Shown: positions 1 through 7,979, counted from the stretch's first letter. The stretch is DNA of 36,657 bases from Chitinophaga pinensis (GCA_945885475.1 CAMCYR010000032.1:1-36657), one strand, 5' to 3'. Program-made: numbers and translations. Notes: generated by a model not told the origin, from the sequence alone.

Positions 1-1460
1 CGGCTTTTGTTCCAACGGGAACAACAACATATAACGTTATAGGAACAGATGCAAATGCTTGTACAAATACAGCATCTGTAAGTGTAACCGTAAATGACTT
101 ACCAATAGTAACCGCTTCTTCAACTAGTTCTTCTGTTTGTTCAGGAACATCCGTAACCTTAACGGGTGGCGGTGCAACATCGTATGCATGGGATAATGGT
201 GTGGTGGATGCAGTAGCGTTTACTCCAACAGGAACAACAACGTATAACGTAACAGGAACAGATGTAAATGGTTGTATCAATACAGCATCAACCACAATAA
301 GCGTGAATGGAATCCCTGTTGTTACAGCATCTTCCGATACAGCAGGGGCAATATGCTCAGGAACACAAATAACCTTAACAGGTGGCGGTGCCACAACGTA
401 TGTGTGGGATAATAGTGTTGTGGATGGAGTAGCATTTGCATCAACAATAACAACAACGTATAACGTAACAGGAACAGATGTAAACGGATGTACAAATACA
501 GCATCCGTAACTGTATCAGTAAATGCTTCACCAACAGTAACTGCTTTTGTAACGGACTCTTCGGTTTGTTCAGGAACATCTGTAACATTAACTGGTGGTG
601 GTGCAACAACCTATGTATGGGATAATAGTGTTGTTGATGGTTCTGCATTTATTCCAACGGGAACAACTACTTATAACGTTATAGGAACTGATTTAAATGG
701 TTGTTCAAATACGGCATCAGTAAGTGTATCAGTAAATGCAACTCCAATTGTAATTGCTTCTGCTGATAATGATACTATTTGTTCTGGTGCAATGATAACC
801 TTAACAGGTGGCGGTGCGCTCACTTACACTTGGGATAATGGAGTAATTGACGGTGTTGCATTTGCAGCTACAGATACACTTACATATCAAGTAATCGGAA
901 CGGATGCGAACGGATGTTCTAATTCTTCCTCTATAACGGTCTTCGTTTATGAGTCATCAACTGTATCTTTGGCACCATTCACTGCTCCCTTGTGTTTACA
1001 AGGAAGCTTTATTACATTAACTGGAGGAACTCCTATAGGTGGTATTTACTCGGGAACGGGTGTTTCGTCAGGCAATTTTAATCCAGCGTTGGCAGGAGTG
1101 GGTACATTTCCAATCACATATACGATTGTTGGTTCAAATGGCTGTTCTAATTCCTCCGTAAGTAATATTACAGTTCAGGATTGTACCGGTATAAATGATA
1201 ACAGTACTTCACAGGAAGTGTTCGTTTATCCAAATCCAACCAACGGATCATTCAGTATTGTAATAAATAGTTTAATTTATACTGAATTAGTTATTAAAAT
1301 AGTTGATGTTCAAGGAAAAGAAATTTTCAGTTCTGTTGAAAAAGATGTCAGAGGTTCTTATACAAAACAATTTAATTTAGAAGATATCTCAAAGGGCATG
1401 TACTATATAATCTTAAGCTCAGGTTCTGAAATTAAAACGCAGAAATTGATTATTCAATAG
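1..1460 (+). CDS. T9SS type A cargo protein with tandem Ig-like repeats (5' end outside window)
   Basis: The reading frame is open from base 3 and the gene starts upstream of the window, so the first in-frame start-like codon (GTG at 201) is internal. The visible part is a surface or secreted adhesin-like protein. It has four near-identical 71-72-residue repeats, each with TTTYNVxGTDxNGC, CSGT, LTGGGA and TYxWDN motifs, then a fifth diverged copy. A short region with a GGIYSGTGV-type motif follows. The last ~80 residues are a T9SS type A sorting domain: VYPNPTNGSF, then KIVDVQGKEI, then the ending KGMYYIILSSG...KLIIQ. Such domains direct export across the outer membrane and are normally cleaved. 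The paired cysteines in each repeat could form disulfides. The specific function and ligand are unknown. The family assignment is firm because of the C-terminal signal. Confidence 0.9.
   Translation, partial: AFVPTGTTTYNVIGTDANACTNTASVSVTVNDLPIVTASSTSSSVCSGTSVTLTGGGATSYAWDNGVVDAVAFTPTGTTTYNVTGTDVNGCINTASTTISVNGIPVVTASSDTAGAICSGTQITLTGGGATTYVWDNSVVDGVAFASTITTTYNVTGTDVNGCTNTASVTVSVNASPTVTAFVTDSSVCSGTSVTLTGGGATTYVWDNSVVDGSAFIPTGTTTYNVIGTDLNGCSNTASVSVSVNATPIVIASADNDTICSGAMITLTGGGALTYTWDNGVIDGVAFAATDTLTYQVIGTDANGCSNSSSITVFVYESSTVSLAPFTAPLCLQGSFITLTGGTPIGGIYSGTGVSSGNFNPALAGVGTFPITYTIVGSNGCSNSSVSNITVQDCTGINDNSTSQEVFVYPNPTNGSFSIVINSLIYTELVIKIVDVQGKEIFSSVEKDVRGSYTKQFNLEDISKGMYYIILSSGSEIKTQKLIIQ
18..872 (+). 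repeat. Four tandem 213-216 bp coding repeats (Ig-like units)
   Basis: Units run 18-230, 231-446, 447-659 and 660-872 (71, 72, 71 and 71 codons). A more diverged fifth copy starts at 873. They are very similar at DNA level, for example the recurring aacaggtggcggtgc and tataacgt blocks, and so are prone to recombination or assembly collapse. Differences sit mainly in the loop before the CSGT cysteine. Confidence 0.9.
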
Positions 1461-1470
1461 TTTTAAATCA

Positions 1471-1500
1471 AAATCCCCTCCTATCTAAGGAGGGGATTTT
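1471..1500. terminator. Intrinsic terminator between convergent genes
   Basis: A perfect 11-bp stem, aaatcccctcc / ggaggggattt, encloses a 7-base loop and is followed by T-rich sequence. It lies 10 bases after the stop of the T9SS gene. The left side is A-rich (read as T on the minus strand), so it may also serve the suf operon arriving from the other side. Confidence 0.85.
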
Positions 1501-1564
1501 TAAAATATATAGTATCGGATTTAATAATTTACTTAATCCAAATTAGATTATTTAGATCAGATAG

Positions 1565-2077
1565 TTACGCTTTCGCCTTTTTATACAAGGGAACCGTAGA
1601 GCAAGGTTCGCCATACATAATGCTTTTGGCGACCGGACGAAGCAGACTCGTGATTTGTACATAAGCAGCTTTTGGAACCGGTAAGTTCCCGCAGCCTTTT
1701 ATAACGATGCGCGCATCGTTGTATTCTTGAATGTTTAACTGATTTAATATTTCAGAATACAGAATCGTTTCCAATGTTTCTAAATTTCCAAAGACTACTT
1801 TTTTTGCGATCGGCTCCAATTGCGCAGCTAAAAGCATGTAGGCCCAAGTTGGAACAATGGCATCTGCGGAACAAACCAATGCGACATATTTGTCTTTGTA
1901 TTTATTCCAGTCTTCGTTTTTAATAAATTCTCTGAAGTCTTTTTCACGCAAAATCAATCCTTGGAATAACAGATCTTTTATATCAAACAATACACGCTCT
2001 CCTTGAGGATAAAATGCCTCAAGGTCTATTGTTAACAAGCCGCTTTGCGAAACTTTATTTACTATTTGCTCTTCCAT
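1565..2077 (-). CDS. DUF2480 family protein
   Basis: A 170-residue soluble protein beginning MEEQIVNKVSQSGLLTIDLE, with no signal peptide or membrane segment. It matches my memory of the DUF2480 family, a Bacteroidota-restricted family usually found at the end of suf operons. Recognisable features are ALVCSADAIVPTWAYMLL in the middle and GCGNLPVPKAAY near the end, with cysteines in both. The start is ATG, 20 bases after the stop of the DUF59 gene, so it is almost certainly co-transcribed with sufS, sufE and that gene. The biochemical role is unknown; context suggests an accessory to iron-sulfur assembly or sulfur transfer. The family call is good and the role is inference. Confidence 0.8.
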   Translation of the reverse strand: MEEQIVNKVSQSGLLTIDLEAFYPQGERVLFDIKDLLFQGLILREKDFREFIKNEDWNKYKDKYVALVCSADAIVPTWAYMLLAAQLEPIAKKVVFGNLETLETILYSEILNQLNIQEYNDARIVIKGCGNLPVPKAAYVQITSLLRPVAKSIMYGEPCSTVPLYKKAKA

Positions 2078-2097
2078 TTAATTGAAAAAATCGCTGT

Positions 2098-2427
2098 TTA
2101 CATAAAACCCAATTCTAATTGTGCTACTTCACTCATCATTTCTTTTTCCCAGGAAGGTTCAAACGTGAGTTCAATTTTTGCAGATCGTATTCCTTCTACT
2201 TCACGCAGCTTGTCTTCAACTTCCGGAGGCAATGTTTCAGCAACAGGGCAAGATGGAGACGTTAGTGTCATCTTTACTAAAAGATTATTTTCTTCATCAA
2301 TGTTGATCTCATAGATCAGTCCAAGCTCCCAAATATCAACAGGAATCTCTGGATCGTAACATGTTTTAATTGTATCAATTACGCGCTGCGTTAATTCTGT
2401 ATTATAGGTATTTATTATTGCCGGCAT
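2098..2427 (-). CDS. DUF59/MIP18-family Fe-S assembly factor (SufT-like)
   Basis: A 109-residue MIP18/DUF59 (PaaD-like) protein. The diagnostic opening is seen: CYDPEIPVDIWELGLIYEI (residues ~23-41), followed by VKMTLTSPSCPVAETLP with its cysteine in the SPSCP motif, and a C-terminal ELTFEPSW. Family members mature or carry Fe-S clusters to client proteins. In suf operons this gene is usually called sufT or 'SUF system Fe-S assembly protein'. It has an ATG start and lies between sufE (96 bp upstream) and the DUF2480 gene (20 bp downstream) on the same strand. The family is certain; the exact step in cluster delivery is inferred from context. Confidence 0.88.
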   Translation of the reverse strand: MPAIINTYNTELTQRVIDTIKTCYDPEIPVDIWELGLIYEINIDEENNLLVKMTLTSPSCPVAETLPPEVEDKLREVEGIRSAKIELTFEPSWEKEMMSEVAQLELGFM

Positions 2428-2523
2428 TTTTTAAAATTTAAAGTTGAAGGTTCTTTTTATACTAAACCTGAAACTATATTTAATCTTCCTGTAATTTTAT
2501 AGTTAGAAAGTGTTTTTTGCGTA

Positions 2524-2949
2524 TTAACTTTCCGATTTTGAACTGTATGCTATTGCATCAAGTTTCATCTGTTTGATCATACTCAACAATCCATTGCTTC
2601 TGGTTGGCGAGAGGTGTTTTGTTAATCCTATTGTTTCTATAAAATCCAATTTAGTTTGAATAATTTCTTCAGGCGTATGACCTGAAAGAACTCGTATCAT
2701 TAGTGCGACCATTCCCTTTGTAATAATCGCATCACTCTCTGCTGTAAAAAAAACGTTGCTGTCTTTTAGTTCAGAATGCATCCAAACTCTGCTTTGACAG
2801 CCTTTGATCAATTTGTCATCCGTTTTAAACTTCTCTTCTATCAAAGGCATAGATTTCCCAAGATCGATTAAGTGCTCGTACCGCTGCATCCAATCATCAA
2901 ATAGCTCGAATTCATCAATAATTTCTTGTTCTGTTTCTTCAATACTCAT
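2524..2949 (-). CDS. sufE: SufE sulfur-acceptor protein
   Basis: SufE accepts persulfide sulfur from SufS and passes it to the SUF scaffold. The protein is 141 residues from the ATG at 2949, close to the usual SufE length. The longer frame would need a TTG at 2976. The key motif is KGCQSRVW, where the cysteine is the persulfide acceptor, followed by a GMVALMIRVLSG helix and a LSPTRSNGL segment typical of the family. It sits 35 bases after the sufS stop, so the two should be translated from one mRNA. Nothing unusual was seen in the sequence. Confidence 0.92.
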   Translation of the reverse strand: MSIEETEQEIIDEFELFDDWMQRYEHLIDLGKSMPLIEEKFKTDDKLIKGCQSRVWMHSELKDSNVFFTAESDAIITKGMVALMIRVLSGHTPEEIIQTKLDFIETIGLTKHLSPTRSNGLLSMIKQMKLDAIAYSSKSES

Positions 2950-2984
2950 TTGTAATTTTCTAAAATTTACTTTCAAATCCTACA

Positions 2985-4205
2985 TTAACGTAACATTTTA
3001 ATGGCACGTTCCAAGCCTTTTACAAACGCATCAATTTCATCTTTTGAATTATAAAAAGCGAAGGAGGCGCGAATTGTTCCTTGCAATCCAAAGAATTGCA
3101 TGAGCGGTTGTGTGCAATGATGTCCCGTACGAACCGCTATTCCAAGTTGATCGAGAATGGTTCCGACATCAAATGGATGCAATCCTTCTACAACGAATGA
3201 AATAACACTCGCTTTATTTTTTGCCGTTCCAATAATTTTTACGCCTTCTGTTTTTTGTAATGACTCGGTAGCGTATATTAATAGCTCGTGTTCGTGGGTT
3301 GCAATACTATCAAATCCGATTTTATTTACATAATCGATTGCAGCTGCAAGTCCTATTCCCCCTTCGATATGCGGTGTTCCCGCTTCAAATTTTAAGGGAA
3401 GATCAGCGTATTCTGTTTTTTCAAATGTTACTGTTTTGATAACACCACCACCAACTTGGTAGGGTGGCAACTCATTCAACCATTTTTCTTTTCCGTATAA
3501 GATCCCGACTCCTGTGGGACCAAATAATTTATGTCCGCTGAATACATAAAAATCAGCACTCAACAATTGAACATCCACCCTTGTATGTGAAACAGCTTGT
3601 GCTCCATCTACCAAAACCGGAATGTTTTTTACATGCGCCAGTGCGATTATTTCTTCAACCGGATTTATTGTTCCCAGCGTGTTTGATATGTGTGTGATGG
3701 CGACAATTTTTGTTTTTTCTGAAAGTAAACGTTTGTATTCCGAAATAATCAGTTCGCCTTTTTCATTGATGGGAATCACTTTAAGGATTGCGCCTTTTTC
3801 TTCACATACTTGCTGCCAAGGTAATATGTTGGAGTGGTGCTCCATGGCAGAGATTAGAATTTCATCTCCTTCAGAAATGTATTTTTTTCCAAAACTACTG
3901 GCTACCAGATTGATTGAGTCGGTCGTTCCCTTTGTGAAAATAATCTCATATGGATGTTTGGCATTCAGATGTTTTTGTACGGTGATGCGTGCATTTTCAT
4001 AAGCAACCGTAATTTCCTGGCTTAGGGTGTGAACACCACGGTGAATATTAGCATTTTGATTTGAATAATAGTTTTCAATCGCATCGATCACTACTTTGGG
4101 TTTTTGTGCTGTCGATCCATTGTCTAGATAAATGAGCTGATTGTCGTTTACTTTTCGTGAAAGTATCGGAAAATCTGCACGTATTTTATTTATGTCAAAT
4201 ATCAA
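2985..4205 (-). CDS. sufS: Group II cysteine desulfurase SufS
   Basis: A 406-residue PLP enzyme that takes sulfur from L-cysteine and hands it to SufE. Visible residues are the PLP lysine in SGHKLFGPTG (K226), the cofactor-stacking histidine in MEHHSN (H123), the aspartate in VDGAQAV (D200) and the catalytic cysteine in RTGHHCTQP (C364). The RxGHHC motif and length mark group II (SufS) rather than IscS. The first codon is TTG. The frame upstream contains no ATG before a stop, and the N-terminus (MIFDINKIRADFPIL) fits the family start exactly, so TTG initiation is likely. It is the first gene of the suf operon here. No sufBCD lies in the window. Confidence 0.95.
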   Translation of the reverse strand: MIFDINKIRADFPILSRKVNDNQLIYLDNGSTAQKPKVVIDAIENYYSNQNANIHRGVHTLSQEITVAYENARITVQKHLNAKHPYEIIFTKGTTDSINLVASSFGKKYISEGDEILISAMEHHSNILPWQQVCEEKGAILKVIPINEKGELIISEYKRLLSEKTKIVAITHISNTLGTINPVEEIIALAHVKNIPVLVDGAQAVSHTRVDVQLLSADFYVFSGHKLFGPTGVGILYGKEKWLNELPPYQVGGGVIKTVTFEKTEYADLPLKFEAGTPHIEGGIGLAAAIDYVNKIGFDSIATHEHELLIYATESLQKTEGVKIIGTAKNKASVISFVVEGLHPFDVGTILDQLGIAVRTGHHCTQPLMQFFGLQGTIRASFAFYNSKDEIDAFVKGLERAIKMLR

Positions 4206-4243
4206 AGTAATTGGTTTTTTTATTTCAATCTTCCTTTAGAATA

Positions 4244-4251
4244 CAAAGTTA
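4244..4251 (-). promoter_or_regulatory. Candidate -7 box for the suf operon
   Basis: The minus strand reads TAACTTTG, matching the Bacteroidota TAnnTTTG box, about 38 bases before the sufS start. No clear TTG -33 element lies at the expected distance. An inverted repeat TACAAAG...CTTTGTA (4242-4248 and 4275-4281) overlaps it. Confidence 0.45.
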
Positions 4252-4390
4252 AGAATAATTCTAAATAACGAGTTCTTTGTACGGAAATATAGTGTTTTAA
4301 GGCGAAGACTTTTTGCTTTCCGGATTTAAACCGATTCCTGCGACTTTTATGTCTTTGGTATAAAAAACAGAGAATCCATTTACAATTTCT

Positions 4391-4398
4391 TACTTTTG
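4391..4398 (+). promoter_or_regulatory. TAnnTTTG promoter box at the cysteine desulfurase start
   Basis: TACTTTTG ends only 4 bases before the GTG start at 4403. If transcription begins about 4-6 bases downstream of the box, as is usual, the mRNA would be leaderless or nearly so. No convincing -33 TTG is present. Confidence 0.5.
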
Positions 4399-4402
4399 AT
4401 AT

Positions 4403-5551
4403 GTGAAAACTCCCGTTTATTTAGATTATAATGCCACAACTCCAGTCGATAGAAGAGTTCTGGAAACAATGTTGCCATATTTCTCTGAAAAATTCGGAAA
4501 TGCATCCAGTAGAGCGCATTCCTTTGGATGGATTGCTGAAGATGCTGTTCAAACTGCACGCCAGCAGGTAGCCAATCTGATTAACTGCTTGGATCAGGAA
4601 ATTGTTTTTACTTCCGGTGCCACTGAAGCAATTAACCTTGCTTTGAAAGGTGTTTGGGATAATTATCAGATAAAAGGGAAACATATCATTACAGCAAAAA
4701 CAGAGCATAAGGCTGTATTAGATACCTGCAGTGCTCTTGAAAAAAAAGGTGCTGAAATTACTTATTTAGATGTTGATAGGGAAGGGATAATTGATCTGGA
4801 CGGATTAAAAAAAGCACTGAATGCACAAACCATCCTTGTCGCGATTATGTATGCAAATAATGAAACGGGTGCTTTGCAGCCCATCAGTGAAATTGCGAAT
4901 TTAGTGCATGCAAACAACAGCATTTTGTTTTGTGACGCTACTCAAGCGGTTGGGAAAATAAATATTGATGTGCAGGATGAACATATTGATATGATGTGCT
5001 TAAGTGCACACAAATTTTACGGCCCGAAAGGTGTCGGTGCGCTTTTTGTTCGTAGAAAAGATCCGCGGGTGAGTTTGTTTCCGCAGATAGACGGTGGTGG
5101 ACATGAGCGGGGATTGCGCTCAGGGACTTTGAATGTATCCGGAATTGTTGGTTTAGGAAAAGCATCTGAAGTTGCGAAATTGGAGATGTGGGAGAACGCG
5201 GCAAAGATCTCCGGACTCAGAACCGGGCTCGAACAGCTTTTGTGTGAATTACCGGATGTCTTTATTAATGGAAGTACAAAAAACAGATTATATACAACTA
5301 CCAATATTTGTTTTCAGGGAATACGTTCGGAGGAATTGATAAAAAGTATCCCTAATATTGCTGTTGCGCTTGGATCAGCATGCACGTCTGCAATAGCAGA
5401 ACCTTCTCATGTTTTAAAAGCAATGGGCTTAAGTAATGAAGATTCTTATTCCTCGATCCGGTTCAGTCTTGGAAAAGATACGACAGAGAGCGAGATCAAA
5501 GAAACAATAGAACAGTTCACTGCGATTGTGAAAGAGATCAGAAATAAATAA
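4403..5551 (+). CDS. Group I cysteine desulfurase (IscS/NifS-like)
   Basis: A 382-residue PLP enzyme of the IscS/NifS class. Seen are VYLDYNATTPVD at the start, H102 in AKTEHKAV, D178 in FCDATQAVG, the PLP lysine K204 in SAHKFYGPKG and the catalytic C327 in GSACTSA, the flexible-loop motif of group I. It starts at GTG; the family needs the VYLDYNATTP segment at the very N-terminus, so no later start is possible. It is divergent from sufS and convergent with selD. As SUF already has its own desulfurase, this enzyme may supply sulfur for tRNA thiolation or selenium (from selenocysteine) for SelD. The second idea rests only on gene neighbourhood. Confidence 0.92.
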   Translation: MKTPVYLDYNATTPVDRRVLETMLPYFSEKFGNASSRAHSFGWIAEDAVQTARQQVANLINCLDQEIVFTSGATEAINLALKGVWDNYQIKGKHIITAKTEHKAVLDTCSALEKKGAEITYLDVDREGIIDLDGLKKALNAQTILVAIMYANNETGALQPISEIANLVHANNSILFCDATQAVGKINIDVQDEHIDMMCLSAHKFYGPKGVGALFVRRKDPRVSLFPQIDGGGHERGLRSGTLNVSGIVGLGKASEVAKLEMWENAAKISGLRTGLEQLLCELPDVFINGSTKNRLYTTTNICFQGIRSEELIKSIPNIAVALGSACTSAIAEPSHVLKAMGLSNEDSYSSIRFSLGKDTTESEIKETIEQFTAIVKEIRNK

Positions 5552-5607
5552 TTCTATTTAGAATTACCCTACAATTCAGATAGAATAATCGCTAAAGTAG
5601 CGTATCC

Positions 5608-6645
5608 TTAAATGAGGGTGATCGCTTTCTCTCCCTTAGATTTCATTCGTGCAATAGGAATTGCAAAATCCGTTAAGCCTTCCTCGATCAGTAAAGCCTC
5701 AAATTCATTTTTATAATTCGGATCAATTGTGATTAGCAGACCACCATTTGTTTGAGGATCACATAAGATTAATAACGACTCTCCCGTGATACCGGAAACC
5801 TTTGGTTCGTAACTACTCCAGTTTCTAAAACTGTTGTCGGGCACGCACATTTGCGAGGTGTAAAAATTTAATCCTTCAATCAACGGAACATTCGAAAAAG
5901 TTATTTCTACGCTGAGATCGGCTCCCTCAGCGATTTCAATTAAATGACCCAACAGGCCGAATCCTGTAACATCGGTCATCGCGTTAACATAGTTTAAGCG
6001 ACCTAATTTTTCTCCCAATTTATTCAAGATCATCATTTGTTGCGCTGCTATTCCGATATGTTCTTCTTTTAACAATCCTTTTTTTTCTGCGGTAGTTAAA
6101 ATTCCGACACCAATCTTTTTGGTCAGGTAAACCAAATCACCTTCTTTGGCAGTGTTGTTTTGTTTCAAATTTTTCAGATCAATCATTCCTGTAACAGCTA
6201 ATCCGAATATGGGTTCAGGGCTGTCAATACTGTGTCCGCCAGCCAATGGAATTCCAGCTTCGGCACACATCATTCTTGCTCCGTCAATTACTTTTTGTGC
6301 AAGTTCAACAGGTAGTTTGTTTATCGGCCAACCTAATATTGCTACAGCTAATAAAGGCTTTCCGCCCATTGCATACACATCACTGATCGCGTTCGCGGAA
6401 GCTATTTTCCCGAAGTCGGTAGCATCGTCAACAATTGGCATGAAAAAATCGGTTGTGCTGATCAAAGCTTGTCCGTTTCCAATATCATAAACTGCCGCAT
6501 CATCCTTTGTGTTGTTGCCAACAATTAATTTGTTGTTTACAGGAGCAACAAAATTTGATTTTAGTATTTCCTCTAAAACATGAGGTGCAATTTTACATCC
6601 ACAGCCAGCTCCGTGAGAGAATTGTGTTAATTTAATTTCTTCCAT
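5608..6645 (-). CDS. selD: Selenide, water dikinase SelD
   Basis: SelD makes selenophosphate from selenide and ATP. The 345-residue protein has the N-terminal catalytic motif SHGAGCGCKI, with C15 at the position that is Cys or selenocysteine in the family and K18 as the essential lysine. Further family motifs are DDAAVYDIG, TTDFFMPIVDD, GGHSID and DVTGFGLLGHL. It uses a plain TGT/TGC cysteine, not UGA, so its own synthesis does not require selenocysteine insertion. It lies 90 bases downstream of mnmH on the same strand and probably shares its transcript, though a candidate promoter sits between them. The product would feed MnmH; no selA or selB is visible in the window. Confidence 0.96.
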   Translation of the reverse strand: MEEIKLTQFSHGAGCGCKIAPHVLEEILKSNFVAPVNNKLIVGNNTKDDAAVYDIGNGQALISTTDFFMPIVDDATDFGKIASANAISDVYAMGGKPLLAVAILGWPINKLPVELAQKVIDGARMMCAEAGIPLAGGHSIDSPEPIFGLAVTGMIDLKNLKQNNTAKEGDLVYLTKKIGVGILTTAEKKGLLKEEHIGIAAQQMMILNKLGEKLGRLNYVNAMTDVTGFGLLGHLIEIAEGADLSVEITFSNVPLIEGLNFYTSQMCVPDNSFRNWSSYEPKVSGITGESLLILCDPQTNGGLLITIDPNYKNEFEALLIEEGLTDFAIPIARMKSKGEKAITLI

Positions 6646-6683
6646 GATACTTTCTTGTCAAACAATTCATCAGTGATTTTTTG

Positions 6684-6691
6684 CAAAGTTA
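6684..6691 (-). promoter_or_regulatory. Candidate -7 box upstream of selD
   Basis: The minus strand reads TAACTTTG (TAnnTTTG), about 38 bases before the selD ATG. This is the same 8-mer and spacing as at sufS. No clear -33 TTG was seen. It could give selD an internal promoter within the mnmH-selD pair. Confidence 0.4.
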
Positions 6692-6735
6692 CCAAGATTG
6701 GACGATGTTTTGATGAATATAAATTTCGTTGTTAG

Positions 6736-7755
6736 TTAGTTCGAAATATTTTTCAGCTCTTTTGCTATTTCAACAGCATTCAATGTTTCAAAACTACAAT
6801 GTCTGATTTTTTCTTGCTCTCTTTGCTCTTCACCATATTCATATGTTTTGTCGTAATAAACCAGACAAATTTCAAATGCCGTTTTATGATCCCCGGTTTT
6901 TAATGCCTCAATTGCTCGCTTTAAATGTTGCCCTCCCAATCGTTTCCCAATTCTCTCTGTTGACGTAATTAATTCTTCTGTACTGAATTTTCCATATTCA
7001 CTTGCCAGGTAATTAATTCGTTCTTCAATTGGAAGTTGTATGGAAATTACAAAAGTACTTCTCATTTGTTCCCAAAGTCCTAAGGGCAGCATGTTTTTTC
7101 CAATTCTTCTGCTCTCATTTTCAATCCAACATTTTCTTTCCGAGTCGATTTTGGATAGGGAGTAGGAGAGTGTATTCTCAAATTGCTCCTGTGAAATTTG
7201 TTCTGCTTCTCCAAGTGATCCGAAAGATGATCCTTTGTGATTTGCTATCTTTTCAAGATCAATGATCTGTTCATTTTGTTTGAAAAGTTCATGAAGGACA
7301 ATTGTTTTGCCGGTTCCCGTTTTGCCACCCACAACAATAAGATTTTTTTTGTTGGAAAAACTTTCAAGAACAAACTTGCGGTAGTTTTTGTATCCTCCTT
7401 TTAAAGTATAGCATTTAAAGCCATAAGTTTCTAGAAACCAGGCCATACTGGAACTTCGCATCCCGCCGCGCCAACAATGAACCAAAAATATTCCTGTCTT
7501 ATTTAGTTGAATTGCTTCTCTAACGTAGTCGTGAATTTTCGGCCCCACAAGTTCAAGCCCTTTTAAAACGGCCGGTTGTTTACCTTCCATTTTATAAATA
7601 GTGCCTATAATTACGCGCTCTTCATTTGTAAATATGGGAAGGTTCTCAGCATTTACGATGTGCCCTTGCAAAAATTCGGCAGGAGTGCGCACATCAATGA
7701 CCGGATTTGTTTCCGAGAGTTTTAAAAATTCTTTTATATCGATTGGTGTGGGCAA
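6736..7755 (-). CDS. mnmH: tRNA 2-selenouridine synthase (MnmH/SelU)
   Basis: This enzyme converts 2-thiouridine at the tRNA wobble position to 2-selenouridine, using selenophosphate. It has 339 residues. An N-terminal rhodanese domain carries the active cysteine C94 in HCWRGGMRSSSMAW, and a C-terminal P-loop domain has GGKTGTGKT at ~143-151. The start codon is TTG; an AGGAGG sequence 9 bases upstream supports it, and the PIDIKEFL...VIDVRTPAEF segment fits the family N-terminus. It is followed by selD. The cluster therefore suggests that selenium is used for tRNA modification; selenoprotein synthesis cannot be judged from this window. Confidence 0.94.
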   Translation of the reverse strand: MPTPIDIKEFLKLSETNPVIDVRTPAEFLQGHIVNAENLPIFTNEERVIIGTIYKMEGKQPAVLKGLELVGPKIHDYVREAIQLNKTGIFLVHCWRGGMRSSSMAWFLETYGFKCYTLKGGYKNYRKFVLESFSNKKNLIVVGGKTGTGKTIVLHELFKQNEQIIDLEKIANHKGSSFGSLGEAEQISQEQFENTLSYSLSKIDSERKCWIENESRRIGKNMLPLGLWEQMRSTFVISIQLPIEERINYLASEYGKFSTEELITSTERIGKRLGGQHLKRAIEALKTGDHKTAFEICLVYYDKTYEYGEEQREQEKIRHCSFETLNAVEIAKELKNISN

Positions 7756-7764
7756 TTTATGTAA

Positions 7765-7770
7765 CCTCCT
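7765..7770 (-). promoter_or_regulatory. Shine-Dalgarno AGGAGG deciding the mnmH TTG start
   Basis: The minus strand reads AGGAGG, then 9 bases, then TTG. Perfect Shine-Dalgarno sequences are rare in Bacteroidota, and I noticed none so clear elsewhere in this window. It fixes the mnmH start at 7755. Confidence 0.7.
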
Positions 7771-7839
7771 GTATCAGTTTCCGAACTATCGGTGAAATTA
7801 GTAGTATAAAGATTCCTGCATTAAAACATAAATGGCAAG

Positions 7840-7979
7840 CTATTTATAGCGGTCAGTGTAAGCGATTAATTTTTCGGTTAACGAAGCTCCCACATTTCCG
7901 AGAAAAAAAAGTATCGTAACTGTTTCGAATAGTAGCCTTTAAAATCCTGTATCTGTTCTAATGTTAATTGCTGTTCCAT
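7840..7979 (-). pseudogene. Small ORF broken at an 8-base homopolymer (46 residues if repaired)
   Basis: An ATG at 7979 opens MEQQLTLEQIQDFKGYYSKQ, then LRYFFF, then runs out of frame at a run of eight T (minus strand, 7903-7910). Adding one T would join it to FLGNVGASLTEKLIAYTDR and a TAG at 7840, giving a 46-residue polar protein with ordinary amino-acid composition on both sides of the run. I do not recognise the family. It lies between purT and mnmH on the same strand. The break could be a real mutation, phase variation or a sequencing error in the homopolymer. The rest of the 382-base gap (7756-7839 and 7980-8137) is AT-rich and shows nothing else I can support. Confidence 0.4.

Noticed and set aside
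322-648. 108-residue minus-strand open frame across the T9SS repeats
   Set aside because: It is an antisense shadow of the repeat array, rich in His, Leu and Gln from reading the repeats backwards.
18-900. Array of regular repeats, considered as CRISPR
   Set aside because: The period is 213-216 bases, in frame, with protein-level conservation and no short repeat-spacer structure.
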